Shown one piece after another: positions 16,202-24,854 of a DNA stretch of 34,307 nucleotides (position 1 is its first letter; each line of letters opens with the position of its first letter). Position numbers and translations under genes: made by a program. Origin of the DNA: an uncultured Bacilli bacterium (lineage in GTDB: Bacteria; Bacillota_I; Bacilli_A; RF39; UBA660). Under the pieces are notes generated by a model. That model made no database searches, had not been told where the DNA came from, and saw only the letters and a list, made by a program, of their open reading frames with translations. The stretch spans positions 1 through 34,307 of the forward strand of contig CALVVW010000008.1 in NCBI GenBank assembly GCA_944364005.1, written 5' to 3'.

Positions 16202-17343
16202 CTTTCTACCTTCTTTTCTAATAGGCTATACCAATCTTCTTGTACTACTTCTTTGGTGTATTTCTTTATACTTTTTCTTGCTTCTTTTCCTAGTTGTTTT
16301 CTTACTTCTTCATCTTTCATTAAATCTTCTATCTTTTTTATCATTGCACTATAATTTCTATTTTTTATTAAATATCCATTTTTACCACTTGTTATAATTT
16401 CCCTAGCTCCTTCCGCTGATGAAAAGGCAACACAGGGTAGTCCATGTGACATAGCTTCTAATAATACAATACCAAAAGATTCAGTTAAAGAGGTCATTAC
16501 ATACAGTGATGATTTATGCAAATAATAGTCAATATATTCTTTATTTTGAAAGCCATGAAGAGTCACTTTTTCCTCTAAATTGTGTTTTTTTAAATAGTTT
16601 TCTATTTTTTCTCGTTCGTTTCCGTCACCTATAATATCTAAATGCCAGTCCGGGTGTTTTTTTACTAATATATTAAATATTTTTACTAAATCTTCTGGTG
16701 CTTTTTCCTTGGATAGACGGCCTATAGAAATTAATCTTTTTTCCTTTAATGGAGCTAATTTTTTAGGTATAGAGTCTAAGACATTAGGAATATATATACA
16801 CTTACATTTTGACTTTATCATTTCCCTTCTATAAAACTTTGTTAGATCCTTGGATACTAAGATTAAATAGTCAAGATTCCATGATGAACGTATTATATTT
16901 AAAGCATATTTTTTATTGTTATGGTGATGGTTGTGTTCCCAGCCAATCTTTACTACCTCGCCATTTGCATAATCACCTAACCATCGATCAAAAATATCTC
17001 TTGTGGAAATAATATAATCTGCATCACTATTTTTTATATAATCTATCATGGTCTTTCTTCGCAAATAAAGTATTTTTATAGCTTTTAGTCCTTCTTTTGT
17101 TACTTTTATCATTTTTTTATCTCGTAATTGTTTTTTGAATTCTTGCTCATTTGGTGTATATTTTTTAACTAAATATTTTACTTTTACTCTATCATCTATT
17201 TTAAATGCAGGTTGTTCATACAATTGATATGTACATGCTATTTCCACTTCATATTTTTCACATAACATATTTGCTAATGCTACAACTGATTTTTCTATTC
17301 CTCCATAACCTAAATGTAAAGATAATATTGCGATTTTCTTCAT
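16198..17343 (-). CDS. Glycosyltransferase family 4
   Basis: A 381-aa GT-B glycosyltransferase. I start at ATG 17343 (MKKIAILSLHLGYGGIEKS) because of the GGGTGG Shine-Dalgarno and because the upstream in-frame start at 17379 would put the promoter inside the gene. N-terminal acceptor domain: LGYGGIEKSV (11-20). C-terminal donor domain: ISIGRLSKEKAPEDLV (about 205-220), a GD-G turn (239-241) and the E-x7-E retaining-enzyme motif ESFGIVLLE (E288, E296). It transfers a sugar from a nucleotide donor, probably in surface polysaccharide assembly together with the downstream PssD and PssE-GtrA genes. Confidence 0.93.
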   Translation of the reverse strand: MKKIAILSLHLGYGGIEKSVVALANMLCEKYEVEIACTYQLYEQPAFKIDDRVKVKYLVKKYTPNEQEFKKQLRDKKMIKVTKEGLKAIKILYLRRKTMIDYIKNSDADYIISTRDIFDRWLGDYANGEVVKIGWEHNHHHNNKKYALNIIRSSWNLDYLILVSKDLTKFYRREMIKSKCKCIYIPNVLDSIPKKLAPLKEKRLISIGRLSKEKAPEDLVKIFNILVKKHPDWHLDIIGDGNEREKIENYLKKHNLEEKVTLHGFQNKEYIDYYLHKSSLYVMTSLTESFGIVLLEAMSHGLPCVAFSSAEGAREIITSGKNGYLIKNRNYSAMIKKIEDLMKDEEVRKQLGKEARKSIKKYTKEVVQEDWYSLLEKKVER

Positions 17344-17358
17344 GTTACCACCCTTTTC

Positions 17359-17367
17359 ATTATAACA
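17359..17367 (-). promoter_or_regulatory. Extended -10 promoter of the glycosyltransferase operon
   Basis: The - strand reads TGTTATAAT between the preceding terminator and the GT4 start. The predicted leader is very short (about 9 nt). Confidence 0.5.
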
Positions 17368-17384
17368 TGGTTTTAGCATTTATA

Positions 17385-17409
17385 AAACAAAAAGACCTTA
17401 GTTGGTCTT
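17385..17409 (-). terminator. Terminator of the degenerate signal peptidase gene
   Basis: On the - strand AAGACC (17409-17404) pairs with GGTCTT (17397-17392) across AACTAA, followed by TTTGTTTT. The stop codon (17408-17410) overlaps the stem. Confidence 0.75.
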
Positions 17410-17929
17410 ATAATTGTTTTTTTGGTTGTAATATAATTACAAAATTTAATAGCGTAATTAAAAATAGTATTATTGCTGGTACTAAAGTAACTGTTAAAAA
17501 TCCATTTTTTGAAAGTACGTAATTTAAAATTTTTCCAGCATATGGAATAGAGATATTTAACGTTCCAATGATACAACTACTGTCAATATTTTCTATGGTA
17601 CCATCTTCTTTTTTTAGGGAATATATTGTTATTCCATTTACATCTTTTGTAATTGCTGCTATTTCATTTGTATTAATTTCTAAATTATTATTTTCTTTTG
17701 TAAAATATGTAATAATATCCTTTTCTTTTAAATCTTCTTTCTTTGTATTTGTTAATATTAAGTCTCCTTTTAAAATTTTAGGTTCTAGGACATTACTACT
17801 TGCTTCCGTTAAAACTGTATTTCCAAATTGTATTAATCCTTCTTCATTTCTATTCATTGATACAACAATAACTCCAATTGCTATTCCTATAATGATAATA
17901 TATATTGCTAATATGATATTTTTTACCAT
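17408..17929 (-). CDS. Degenerate SipW-like (S26B) signal peptidase paralogue
   Basis: A 173-aa membrane protein with an N-terminal helix (about 4-24) and a C-terminal hairpin of hydrophobic segments (about 141-166), the layout of archaeal/SipW-type signal peptidase I. The core recalls the family (NVLEPKILKGDLILT, KEKDIITYF, CIIGTLNISIPYAG). In the active-site block, however, SGSM-x-P is replaced by SSNVLEP, so valine takes the place of the nucleophilic serine, and the THR histidine region reads EIAAI. It is probably catalytically dead. It starts 33 nt after the Pro/Gln-rich gene, just past a terminator hairpin, with no clear Shine-Dalgarno. It could be a chaperone or substrate-holding paralogue. 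The alignment is by eye. Confidence 0.65.
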   Translation of the reverse strand: MVKNIILAIYIIIIGIAIGVIVVSMNRNEEGLIQFGNTVLTEASSNVLEPKILKGDLILTNTKKEDLKEKDIITYFTKENNNLEINTNEIAAITKDVNGITIYSLKKEDGTIENIDSSCIIGTLNISIPYAGKILNYVLSKNGFLTVTLVPAIILFLITLLNFVIILQPKKQL

Positions 17930-17943
17930 GTTCTAATAAAGAA

Positions 17944-17963
17944 AAAAAGCTTTAAAGCTTTTT
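17944..17963 (-). terminator. Terminator after the Pro/Gln-rich gene
   Basis: AAAAAGCTTTAAAGCTTTTT is a perfect palindrome followed on the - strand by further T residues (TTCTTT). The stop codon 17962-17964 overlaps it. Read-through would supply the gene at 17929. Confidence 0.65.
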
Positions 17964-19035
17964 ATTGTCCCAAATTTGTTGGTTGCTCTACTACAGGTGC
18001 TGCTTGTTGTGTTACCATTGTTGGCTCAGGGCTTGGTGTTTGTACTACAGTCTGTTGACCTGTAAGATTAGAAATTGGAATAGATTGTGTATTTTCCAAA
18101 GGATTAGCTCCTCCATAAATTTGGTGTTGTTGTTCGTTAATATTTATATCAGGTACAATAGGGCTTGCTCCTCCGTAAATAACTGGACCTTGTTGTGGCT
18201 GCATAGCTGGCTCTGCTGATGGAACAGTTTCTATTGGTGTTGGTTGTATGGTTGTATTCATAGCAACGTTTTGTTGAGCTGGCTCTACTGAAGGCATTAC
18301 TGGTGCCTGTGTTGGCTCAGGTGAAACAATAGGCTCTTGCGTTACTGGTTGTGGTGCAATAGGCTCTTGTGGAGTTACTGCTGGCGCTATTGGTTCTACT
18401 GAAGGCATTGCTGGCACTTGATTCTCCATTGGTGCAATTGGTGCTACTTCAGGAGTAGCTTGCGGAGTTACTGTTTGTGGCATTGGTTCTACGACTGGTG
18501 CTTGTGGAGCCTCAACTACATTTTCATTTGGTAGTGTATTTGGAGTAACCACTTCTTGTGTTGCCATTTGTGATGTAGTATTCATTGGTTGTGCCATATC
18601 CATTGGTTGTTGCATAGGAGGTATTTGTGCTCCTGTCATATCCATAGATGGCATTGCCATATTTGGCTGAGTTCCTGTTGGCATTGCATTGTTCATAGGC
18701 ATATTTACATTAGCATTCATATCTGGCATTTGTCCCGCTACCGGTGGTACGGCTGGTGCTGGAATATCCATAATTGTTCCTCCAGTTACACTTGGTGAAT
18801 TCATTTCTGGTAGTGCACTATTATTGTTCACTCCTGCTTGTGGCATTGCTGTTTGTGGCATTGCTGCATTTGGAGCTGGTGCTTCATTATTCGTAGTTAC
18901 TGGAGTATCTCCAGTTTTCTTTTTCTTTTTAGCCATTGTCGCAATTAAAAGAATAAGTGCGATAACAAATAATAATACTCCTCCTGATATTAATAATCCT
19001 GGTATAGATAAAAACCAGTCTAAACTAAAATCCAT
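17962..19035 (-). CDS. Membrane-anchored Pro/Gln/Met-rich low-complexity protein
   Basis: This 357-aa protein starts at ATG 19035 behind GAGGGAG. Residues about 10-34 form one transmembrane helix (LLISGGVLLFVIALILLIA), followed by a KKKKK stop-transfer, so the long C-terminal part is probably cytoplasmic (positive-inside rule). Residues about 40-357 are low-complexity Pro/Gln/Ala/Met/Val sequence with repeated motifs: MPSVEP twice, many P-x-A-P/E-P-I units, and IYGGASP and IYGGANP near the end. There is no enzyme domain. Such tails can act as flexible scaffolds that gather partners at the membrane. It is co-oriented with the degenerate signal peptidase downstream. No family is recognised. The AT-rich genome makes its high Pro/Ala content unusual. 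Confidence 0.75.
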   Translation of the reverse strand: MDFSLDWFLSIPGLLISGGVLLFVIALILLIATMAKKKKKTGDTPVTTNNEAPAPNAAMPQTAMPQAGVNNNSALPEMNSPSVTGGTIMDIPAPAVPPVAGQMPDMNANVNMPMNNAMPTGTQPNMAMPSMDMTGAQIPPMQQPMDMAQPMNTTSQMATQEVVTPNTLPNENVVEAPQAPVVEPMPQTVTPQATPEVAPIAPMENQVPAMPSVEPIAPAVTPQEPIAPQPVTQEPIVSPEPTQAPVMPSVEPAQQNVAMNTTIQPTPIETVPSAEPAMQPQQGPVIYGGASPIVPDININEQQHQIYGGANPLENTQSIPISNLTGQQTVVQTPSPEPTMVTQQAAPVVEQPTNLGQ

Positions 19036-19065
19036 ATAATATCGACTCCCTCTACTTTTATTCTA

Positions 19066-19093
19066 ATATTATGATAACAAAAAATGTTTCCAA
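19066..19093 (-). promoter_or_regulatory. Promoter of the Pro/Gln-rich gene
   Basis: On the - strand TTGGAA (complement of 19088-19093), 16-nt spacer, TAATAT (complement of 19066-19071). Its -35 lies in the loop and arm of the pseudouridine-synthase terminator. Confidence 0.5.
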
Positions 19094-19105
19094 TTGCAAA
19101 CATTT
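19078..19105 (-). terminator. Terminator of the PlsC-kinase-methyltransferase-RluA run
   Basis: On the - strand AAATGTTT (19105-19098) pairs with AAACATTT (19089-19082) across GCAATTGG, followed by a T-run. It lies 3 nt past the RluA stop. Confidence 0.7.
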
Positions 19106-19108
19106 TAT

Positions 19109-19783
19109 CTAATGTACATTATTAGACACTGTAAATTGTGTCCAATGATCTATTTTAGGTGGTAATGTTTGAAATACTAATTTTTCTTTTGTTGTAGGAT
19201 GAATTAATTCTAATTGATAAGCATATAAAGCAATCTGTGTTTTATCTTGTTTTCCATAGCGTTGATCTCCGCATAAGGGATGTTTATGATAAGCAAATTG
19301 TACTCGTATTTGATGATGTCTACCTGTTTTTAAAAAAACTTTTACTAATGTTTTATTTTTTTCTTTATTTCTTTTTAATACTTGATAATCTAGTATAGCT
19401 TCTTTTCCACGATTATCTATCACACTATTTCCATTTTCTAGACGTAGTATTTTGTCACAATAAGTTCCTTGCTCTTCTTTTATTATGCCCGCTACAATTG
19501 CTAAGTAAGTTTTCTTTATCTGATGTGTTCTTATTTCTTCTGACAATCTCTTGGCTGCCTTGGAGGTTTTCGCAAAAACCATTACTCCACCTACCGGGCG
19601 ATCTAATCTATGAACGAGTCCTAGATATACATTTCCTGGCTTATGATATTTTTCTTTAATATATTCTTTTACTAATGTTAATAAGTCTGTGTCTTTGGTA
19701 TTATCACTTTGACTTAACATATTTATTGGCTTTTCTACTACTATTATATGGTTATCTTCATATAATACTGTTATTTTATTCAT
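19109..19783 (-). CDS. RluA-family pseudouridine synthase
   Basis: A 224-aa pseudouridine synthase that isomerises uridine in rRNA or tRNA. I start at ATG 19783 (MNKITVLYEDNHIIVVEKP), the usual family start, which overlaps the upstream methyltransferase by 8 nt; two in-frame ATGs further upstream (19801 and 19810) are less likely. Marks: VVEKPINMLSQ (15-25), catalytic motif GLVHRLDRPVGG with D61, a KTYLAIV strand, LKTGRHHQIRVQFA (the RxHQIR motif) and the C-terminal YGK segment. It has no S4 domain, so it is the short RluA type. The exact target position cannot be told. Coupling to a methyltransferase fits RNA modification. Confidence 0.92.
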   Translation of the reverse strand: MNKITVLYEDNHIIVVEKPINMLSQSDNTKDTDLLTLVKEYIKEKYHKPGNVYLGLVHRLDRPVGGVMVFAKTSKAAKRLSEEIRTHQIKKTYLAIVAGIIKEEQGTYCDKILRLENGNSVIDNRGKEAILDYQVLKRNKEKNKTLVKVFLKTGRHHQIRVQFAYHKHPLCGDQRYGKQDKTQIALYAYQLELIHPTTKEKLVFQTLPPKIDHWTQFTVSNNVH

Positions 19784-20648
19784 TCTTTTCCCATCTTCCA
19801 TAAATTCCACAAGGTAATACCAAGTTATCTTTTGATCCTTTTAGACCTATTTCTCCACAAGTAATTTGTCCTTTTTTATGTTTATTTACTGTTAGTTTTA
19901 ATATATTTTCTAATACTGTTGCTGAAAGTCCAGTTGTATAGGAGTTTATAATAAAAAATAACGGGTCATCACTTAATATTTTGCAACATTGCGTTACCAA
20001 ATAGTTAAGACTTTTTTCAATATCCCAAACTTCTTTATTCGCACCTCTTCCGTAACTTGGAGGATCCATTATAATCGCATCGTACTTATTGCCTCTTCTA
20101 ATTTCTCTTTCTACAAATTTGACAACATCATCCACTAAATAACGTATTTCTTTTCCTTCTAAGTTATTAGCTTTTACATTTTCTTTACACCAATCTATCA
20201 TTCCTCGAGAAGAATCAACATGGGTAACAGAAGCTCCGGCACTAAGACAAGCGATGGTTGCTCCTCCAGTATAGGCAAATAAGTTTAGAACTTTTATTTT
20301 TCTTTTTTCTTTTGTGATTTTTTCTATCATGAAGTCCCAGTTTACTGCTTGTTCTGGAAATAGTCCAGTATGTTTAAATCCCATTTGTTTTATATTAAAA
20401 ACTAATCCGTTATACTCTAATTTCCAAGATGATGGTGTTTCTTTTATATTTTCCCAGTTTCCTCCACCTTTATTACTACGATGATATACGGCGTGCAGTA
20501 ATTTATGATACTCTTCATACAAATCTCCTTGGTCCCAGATTACTTGTGGATCTGGTCTTAGAAGATAAATATTATTCCAACGTTCTAATTTTTGTCCACG
20601 AGATGTTTTTATTAGTTCATAGTCTTTCCAATTTGTTGCTAGTTTCAT
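19776..20648 (-). CDS. RlmI-like SAM-dependent RNA methyltransferase
   Basis: A 290-aa class I methyltransferase of the COG1092/RlmI-like group, without an obvious PUA domain. ATG at 20648 follows AGAGGTGAAAAT. SAM-binding motif I VLNLFAYTGGATIA (120-133), motif II VTHVDSSRGMIDW (141-153), and the catalytic-type motif IV IMDPPSYGRG (193-202), with an upstream KHTGLFPEQ segment (92-100) typical of the family. It probably methylates a base of rRNA. It overlaps the pseudouridine synthase gene and follows the histidine kinase by 14 nt in a co-directional run. Confidence 0.9.
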   Translation of the reverse strand: MKLATNWKDYELIKTSRGQKLERWNNIYLLRPDPQVIWDQGDLYEEYHKLLHAVYHRSNKGGGNWENIKETPSSWKLEYNGLVFNIKQMGFKHTGLFPEQAVNWDFMIEKITKEKRKIKVLNLFAYTGGATIACLSAGASVTHVDSSRGMIDWCKENVKANNLEGKEIRYLVDDVVKFVEREIRRGNKYDAIIMDPPSYGRGANKEVWDIEKSLNYLVTQCCKILSDDPLFFIINSYTTGLSATVLENILKLTVNKHKKGQITCGEIGLKGSKDNLVLPCGIYGRWEKNE

Positions 20649-20662
20649 ATTTTCACCTCTTA

Positions 20663-22528
20663 CTATAATACTTCTATATTTTCCAGTTTTTCTTTTTTCT
20701 GATTAAATACATTATCTAATTTTACTCTTATTTGATCTTTTGTAAATGGTTTAGCAATATAATCTATAAATCCTTCTTGTTTATATTTTTCTTCACTACC
20801 AGCAATCGCATCGGCTGTTAGGGCAATTACTGGTGTGTTGAATCCTTCTATCCTTTTTAATTCAGATAACGCTGTTTCTCCACTCATTTCTGGCATCATA
20901 ATATCCATTAAAATTAAATCATAACTATTACCAGCTTTTATTTTTTCTAGGCATTCTTTTCCATTATAACATTCCTCTATTACTAAGTTAAAATCTTGTA
21001 GAGCTCTTTTTGCCACTTTAATATTTAATTTGTTATCATCTACAATTAGTATTTTTTTATTACTTAAATTTACTTTTTTATTTATTAATAATTCCGCAGT
21101 ATTTAATAATTCTTCTTCTGATAATGGTTTTGTTAGTTTGTCTATTTTTTGGGGAATTTGTACTATAAAAATAGATCCTTCTTTATATCTACTTTCTACA
21201 TTAATCAATCCATTCATTAATTCTACTAACTTTTTCGTAATTGCTAGTCCTAGACCTGTTCCTTCGGTTGTTGTATTTCTTTCTACGTCTAGTCGTTCAA
21301 ACTTAGTGAATAGTTTATTGATATCTTCCGCTTTTATTCCTCTTCCTGTATCTTTTACACTAATCATTAATAGGCATTTTTCTCCTTGATTAATGCATTT
21401 TACAGTTAGCTCTATTACTCCTTTTTCTGTGTATTTAATAGCATTGGATAAAAGATTATTTACGATTTGCTTTACATGTGCTTTATCCCCTATTAACTGA
21501 TATGGAAGATCTTCTGCAATACTTATTTTATAATCAATTGGCTTTTCTCCAATTCGTGTTCCTTCTACTCTAGCAAGAGTTTCTATTTCTTTTTTTGGAT
21601 TATAAGGCATTTCTATGATTTCTAATTTATCACTTTCTATCTTATTAATATCCATAATATTTCCAACAATTTCTAATAGAGTTTTAGATGCAGATACAAT
21701 ATCTTCTAAATCTTCTTTCATTGTTTCTGGACAGTCATTTCTATCTTTTAGGTCTTCTGATAGTCCAACGATTGCATTTAATGGAGTACGAATTTCATGA
21801 GACATACTTGATAAAAAGTCACTTTTTGCCCTATTAGCACGTTCTGCTTGCTCTTTGGCAGTATTTAGTTCTACTATCATTTTTAAATCTGGGTTTTCTA
21901 TGGTAAAGTACATCGTCAATAAAGCAAAGGCTATGCAATAGGTTTCTGTTGTTACTTCAGGGTAATAAGCTCTTAGTATTAATCCGCTTGTAAGCATTGA
22001 TAAGAGTACAATAAATGGTAAAGATTTTTTTATACTTGCTTTTTGTTTTATCACATAATGAATAGTAAGGCCTATTAATGCTAAAAAATATCCTATTAGT
22101 CCTGTCATCATAATATTATAAGAAAGACCTTTTACATCTAATATTTCTCCATCAATAATTGTCGTAATTGGACTTATAAATACTAGTATTACTAGGATAG
22201 TGTTTATAATTATTAATAATTTTTTTATTTTTTCATACTTTTCTTCTTCTAACTGGTTAATAATTATATTATAAATTACTAAACAGCAACCAGTCGTTAA
22301 TAATAAGCCAAAATGGATTCTTTGTAGTAAGCTAACTAACCATACTTGATTGGTTGTTTCTGCTATTACATAAGCTAGTGCTGCATTAATACTAAAGATT
22401 GCGTTTATTACTAATGTATATTTATACAATTGTACTTCTTTTGTTTTTATACTCTTTTTGGTAAAAAAGATAATTACTAAAAAAATACTAATTGTTACTG
22501 CTGCTAATGGAAGCCAAATACCACTCAT
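20663..22528 (-). CDS. Hybrid sensor histidine kinase with 7-helix membrane sensor and receiver domain
   Basis: I start at ATG 22528 (621 aa), which has AAGGTG at good spacing; the in-frame GTG at 22537 is inside that Shine-Dalgarno. Residues about 1-212 contain about seven hydrophobic helices (a 7TM-type sensor). Then come a short coiled coil, the HisKA domain [16 protein letters not shown] with phospho-accepting H244, the HATPase domain with N box [12 protein letters not shown]1 VKDTGRGI and G2 [10 protein letters not shown], and a C-terminal receiver domain ([24 protein letters not shown] with D542, ALTADA, YIAKPF). Phosphate should pass from H244 to D542. No separate output domain or response regulator is visible in the window. 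It lies 32 nt from the PlsC-like gene, possibly co-transcribed. Confidence 0.93.
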   Translation of the reverse strand: MSGIWLPLAAVTISIFLVIIFFTKKSIKTKEVQLYKYTLVINAIFSINAALAYVIAETTNQVWLVSLLQRIHFGLLLTTGCCLVIYNIIINQLEEEKYEKIKKLLIIINTILVILVFISPITTIIDGEILDVKGLSYNIMMTGLIGYFLALIGLTIHYVIKQKASIKKSLPFIVLLSMLTSGLILRAYYPEVTTETYCIAFALLTMYFTIENPDLKMIVELNTAKEQAERANRAKSDFLSSMSHEIRTPLNAIVGLSEDLKDRNDCPETMKEDLEDIVSASKTLLEIVGNIMDINKIESDKLEIIEMPYNPKKEIETLARVEGTRIGEKPIDYKISIAEDLPYQLIGDKAHVKQIVNNLLSNAIKYTEKGVIELTVKCINQGEKCLLMISVKDTGRGIKAEDINKLFTKFERLDVERNTTTEGTGLGLAITKKLVELMNGLINVESRYKEGSIFIVQIPQKIDKLTKPLSEEELLNTAELLINKKVNLSNKKILIVDDNKLNIKVAKRALQDFNLVIEECYNGKECLEKIKAGNSYDLILMDIMMPEMSGETALSELKRIEGFNTPVIALTADAIAGSEEKYKQEGFIDYIAKPFTKDQIRVKLDNVFNQKKEKLENIEVL

Positions 22529-22560
22529 TTTTATCACCTTACTAAATTAAGAATACCATT

Positions 22561-23712
22561 TTATCTATTTTTTATCAACATTTTTGCACGTTCTTTACGT
22601 TGATATTCATTTGCATCTTTAAATAAAAAAGCTGTATTTTTATTTACTTGTATTCTTCCTAAATGAGCAAAGACTTCTTCTGGTGACGTTACGCCTTTTT
22701 CTTTATATCTTGTTTTTTCAATAGATTCTATTGTGTAATTATTATCAGAATCTTTCATAATATCATTAATATATTGCTCTCGGGCATCACTTGGCATTTC
22801 GCTTCTCATCGTAGGGCCCTCTACTTTGGCTATTTCTTCCCAGATATCATATTTTAGACCAGCAAGAATGGATCTTAGATTTTCTGCTTCTTGTTTTTTA
22901 TCTTCTAGCTTCATATTTGATGTGTTAATGTTTTTTCCTATTTTTACATAATAATAGTTATTTTTATCCTTATCTATTGCAACAGGAATAATATCTGCTT
23001 CTCCTCTAATAGCTGCTTCTACTGCTCCACTGAATAATTTCATTACTACCATATTATCTGTAATATTCCATGCTCCTTCCGGAAACAGTTCTACATTTCC
23101 TTTTTGTTTTAGTACTTTTATCATTGTTTCTAGGGAAATGTGTTTATCTTCCTTGATAGATTCTACTTCTTGCTGATTATTTTCATCCTTTACCTCTACA
23201 TCAACAGGGATAATTCCAATTGCTTTTAGCAGGAGCATTTCTGGTCTTCTATATAGTTCTCCTACATCTCCCCAGAGAATAAAAGCATTCTCTTTGATGG
23301 CTTCAATAGATGCTTCTATATCATATCTTGCCACATGTGTTACTACATATACTTTTGGTTTGTTGGTTTTGATACGTTCATCTGATAATATTTTGACAGA
23401 ATAATTACTTAACAGTTTTTCTAGTTTTACAATCTGGCGTGTCAACACATGAAGTTTTTTTCGTATTTCTATTCCTTTTACCGGGTCTTGATTTTCATAT
23501 GATATTTTTCTTAACTCTCTATAATAAGCACTTAGTTCTTCTAATGACATTTCTTTTTTTTCTAATTTTAATATTCTCTTTATTAGTGGCTTTAATTTAT
23601 TTCTTATTTCTTCCTTTTTTTCTATATCTTCTGTTTCTTTTAAAATTTTCTGTATTTCATTATATTGCTTCTTAATCTCTTCAATATTTTCTTGTCTTAA
23701 CTTTCCTTTCAC
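22561..23712 (-). CDS. PlsC-like acyltransferase with N-terminal coiled coil
   Basis: A 383-aa protein starting at GTG 23712, preceded by AAGGGGG. Residues 1-about 100 are highly charged helices, predicted coiled coil. From about 118 it shows the lysophospholipid acyltransferase core: motif I THVARYDIE with H126 and D131 (the H-x4-D pair), then VELFPEGAWN with the FPEG motif (210-213), and IIPVAI (motif IV-like). The family transfers acyl groups to glycerophospholipids at the membrane. The HARYD form in place of NHxSxxD, the coiled coil and the long tail mark a divergent subgroup; the acceptor is uncertain. It opens a run with the kinase, methyltransferase and pseudouridine synthase genes. 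Confidence 0.8.
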   Translation of the reverse strand: MKGKLRQENIEEIKKQYNEIQKILKETEDIEKKEEIRNKLKPLIKRILKLEKKEMSLEELSAYYRELRKISYENQDPVKGIEIRKKLHVLTRQIVKLEKLLSNYSVKILSDERIKTNKPKVYVVTHVARYDIEASIEAIKENAFILWGDVGELYRRPEMLLLKAIGIIPVDVEVKDENNQQEVESIKEDKHISLETMIKVLKQKGNVELFPEGAWNITDNMVVMKLFSGAVEAAIRGEADIIPVAIDKDKNNYYYVKIGKNINTSNMKLEDKKQEAENLRSILAGLKYDIWEEIAKVEGPTMRSEMPSDAREQYINDIMKDSDNNYTIESIEKTRYKEKGVTSPEEVFAHLGRIQVNKNTAFLFKDANEYQRKERAKMLIKNR

Positions 23713-23740
23713 CCTATTTTCCCCCTTGAATTAGTTCTAT

Positions 23741-23769
23741 ATTCTAACAAATTTAGTATAAAAAGTCAA
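23741..23769 (-). promoter_or_regulatory. Promoter upstream of the PlsC-like gene
   Basis: On the - strand TTGACT (complement of 23764-23769), 17-nt spacer, TAGAAT (complement of 23741-23746) with an extended TG (TGTTAGAAT). Confidence 0.7.
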
Positions 23770-23811
23770 AATAATAACGGTATTTCTATATATTACTGTT
23801 GCTATTTTTAA

Positions 23812-23843
23812 AATAAAAGAATAGATATTTTCTATCTACTCTT
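23812..23843 (-). terminator. Terminator of the lipoprotein gene
   Basis: On the - strand AAGAGTAGATA (23843-23833) pairs with TATCTATTCTT (23827-23817; one G-U pair) across GAAAA, followed by TTATTTT. Confidence 0.75.
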
Positions 23844-23878
23844 GCCTTTTTATTAACTATATTAAATTTTATCTACCC

Positions 23879-24721
23879 TTATAGAATAGGTGTAAACTCT
23901 TTTTTATATGTAGTAATTAAAATACTTGGTCCATAGTACAATATCTTTGGTTCTTCCTTATAATACTTAGTTAGCGTTTCATCTTTTTGCATTTTATATT
24001 TACATTTTACATCGGCATATTGTGTACATTTTTTTTCATTTGTTTTTTTCATACGATAAATTTCGGTCTCTGTTTTGATGTAAGTTGCTGTGGAGTCCCC
24101 TGCATAATTAAAGTCTATAATTTTTCCGTATTTTTCTGAATCATATACTGGAGTTTTAGATACTAGTGTATAAGGTGATGAATAATTTTGTCTTGTAATT
24201 GTATATTGATATACTATACCATCATTTTCTAAAACATAATAAATTCCAGCATTTGAATCTATCGTCATTACTTTTTTTACATTTTCATTTCCTAATAAAA
24301 GTGTGTAAAGTTGATAATTACTATCATTTGTCGTTACTTCTGTTAATGGTGTGGTATTCGTAGTACCTGGTGCATAATAAAATTTATTATCTTTTCCTTT
24401 TAATATGCTGCTATCCATATAGGCAATGATATCTTGGTCAAAACTTATTTGCTTGCAATTTTGTTCATTACTATAAGATTGAGATAGTGATATGTCATAT
24501 AATTTTCCATTTTCAGTAATTGCATAGGTAGAACTCATATATACTATTTTATCGTTTGGCTCTGTACTATCTCCGATTGGCATTAATGTACTACATTCAA
24601 ATTCATTATTTGATAAATTAAAACCGTCATGTCTTAAATCTCTTGTTACTGTTCCATCACAACCAGTTAAAAATATTGCAGTTAGAGACATTCCTATAAT
24701 TATTCCTATTTTCTTTTTCAT
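23879..24721 (-). CDS. Surface lipoprotein (unrecognised, possible beta-propeller)
   Basis: A 280-aa protein with a signal peptide (KKKIGIIIG core, about 1-20) and lipobox LTGC, lipidated at C21. ATG at 24721 follows AAGGATGTG. The mature part is Tyr/Ser/Thr-rich with repeated units of the form 'Y-x-I-x-x-x-G-x-x-Y-x-Y/I' (for example ITENGKLYDIS and LENDGIVYQYTI), suggesting a small beta-propeller or beta-repeat fold like RCC1-type lipoproteins. Several cysteines (in ECSTL, NCKQI, KCTQY and KCKYK) may form disulfides. It sits next to the TasA-like/SipW cluster and reads divergently from the + strand TasA-like gene. I do not recognise the family. Confidence 0.75.
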   Translation of the reverse strand: MKKKIGIIIGMSLTAIFLTGCDGTVTRDLRHDGFNLSNNEFECSTLMPIGDSTEPNDKIVYMSSTYAITENGKLYDISLSQSYSNEQNCKQISFDQDIIAYMDSSILKGKDNKFYYAPGTTNTTPLTEVTTNDSNYQLYTLLLGNENVKKVMTIDSNAGIYYVLENDGIVYQYTITRQNYSSPYTLVSKTPVYDSEKYGKIIDFNYAGDSTATYIKTETEIYRMKKTNEKKCTQYADVKCKYKMQKDETLTKYYKEEPKILYYGPSILITTYKKEFTPIL

Positions 24722-24741
24722 ATTTTCACATCCTTATTATG

Positions 24742-24750
24742 AATATACCA
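24742..24750 (-). promoter_or_regulatory. Extended -10 promoter of the lipoprotein gene
   Basis: The - strand reads TGGTATATT, with a TTTACT/TTACTA -35-like hexamer 17-18 nt upstream. The predicted leader is about 13 nt. Confidence 0.5.
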
Positions 24751-24824
24751 CATCTTTTTTTCTATAGTAAATAAATTTAGTATTTGTTTTTTTAGTTTAC
24801 ACACTTTTTATTTCTTCTATTCTA

Positions 24825-24833
24825 TGATAGAAT
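24825..24833 (+). promoter_or_regulatory. Extended -10 promoter of the + strand TasA-like gene
   Basis: TG at 24825-24826 and TAGAAT at 24828-24833. The -35 is poor. The predicted start is about 24840, 15 nt before ATG 24855, and the AAGGTAGGTG Shine-Dalgarno lies between them. Confidence 0.5.
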
Positions 24834-24854
24834 TAGTTATAAGGTAGGTGTCTT

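Noticed and set aside
18589..19039. Cys/His/Trp-rich + strand frames opposite the Pro/Gln-rich gene
   Set aside because: They are antisense shadows of the low-complexity codons, and they lack a Shine-Dalgarno.
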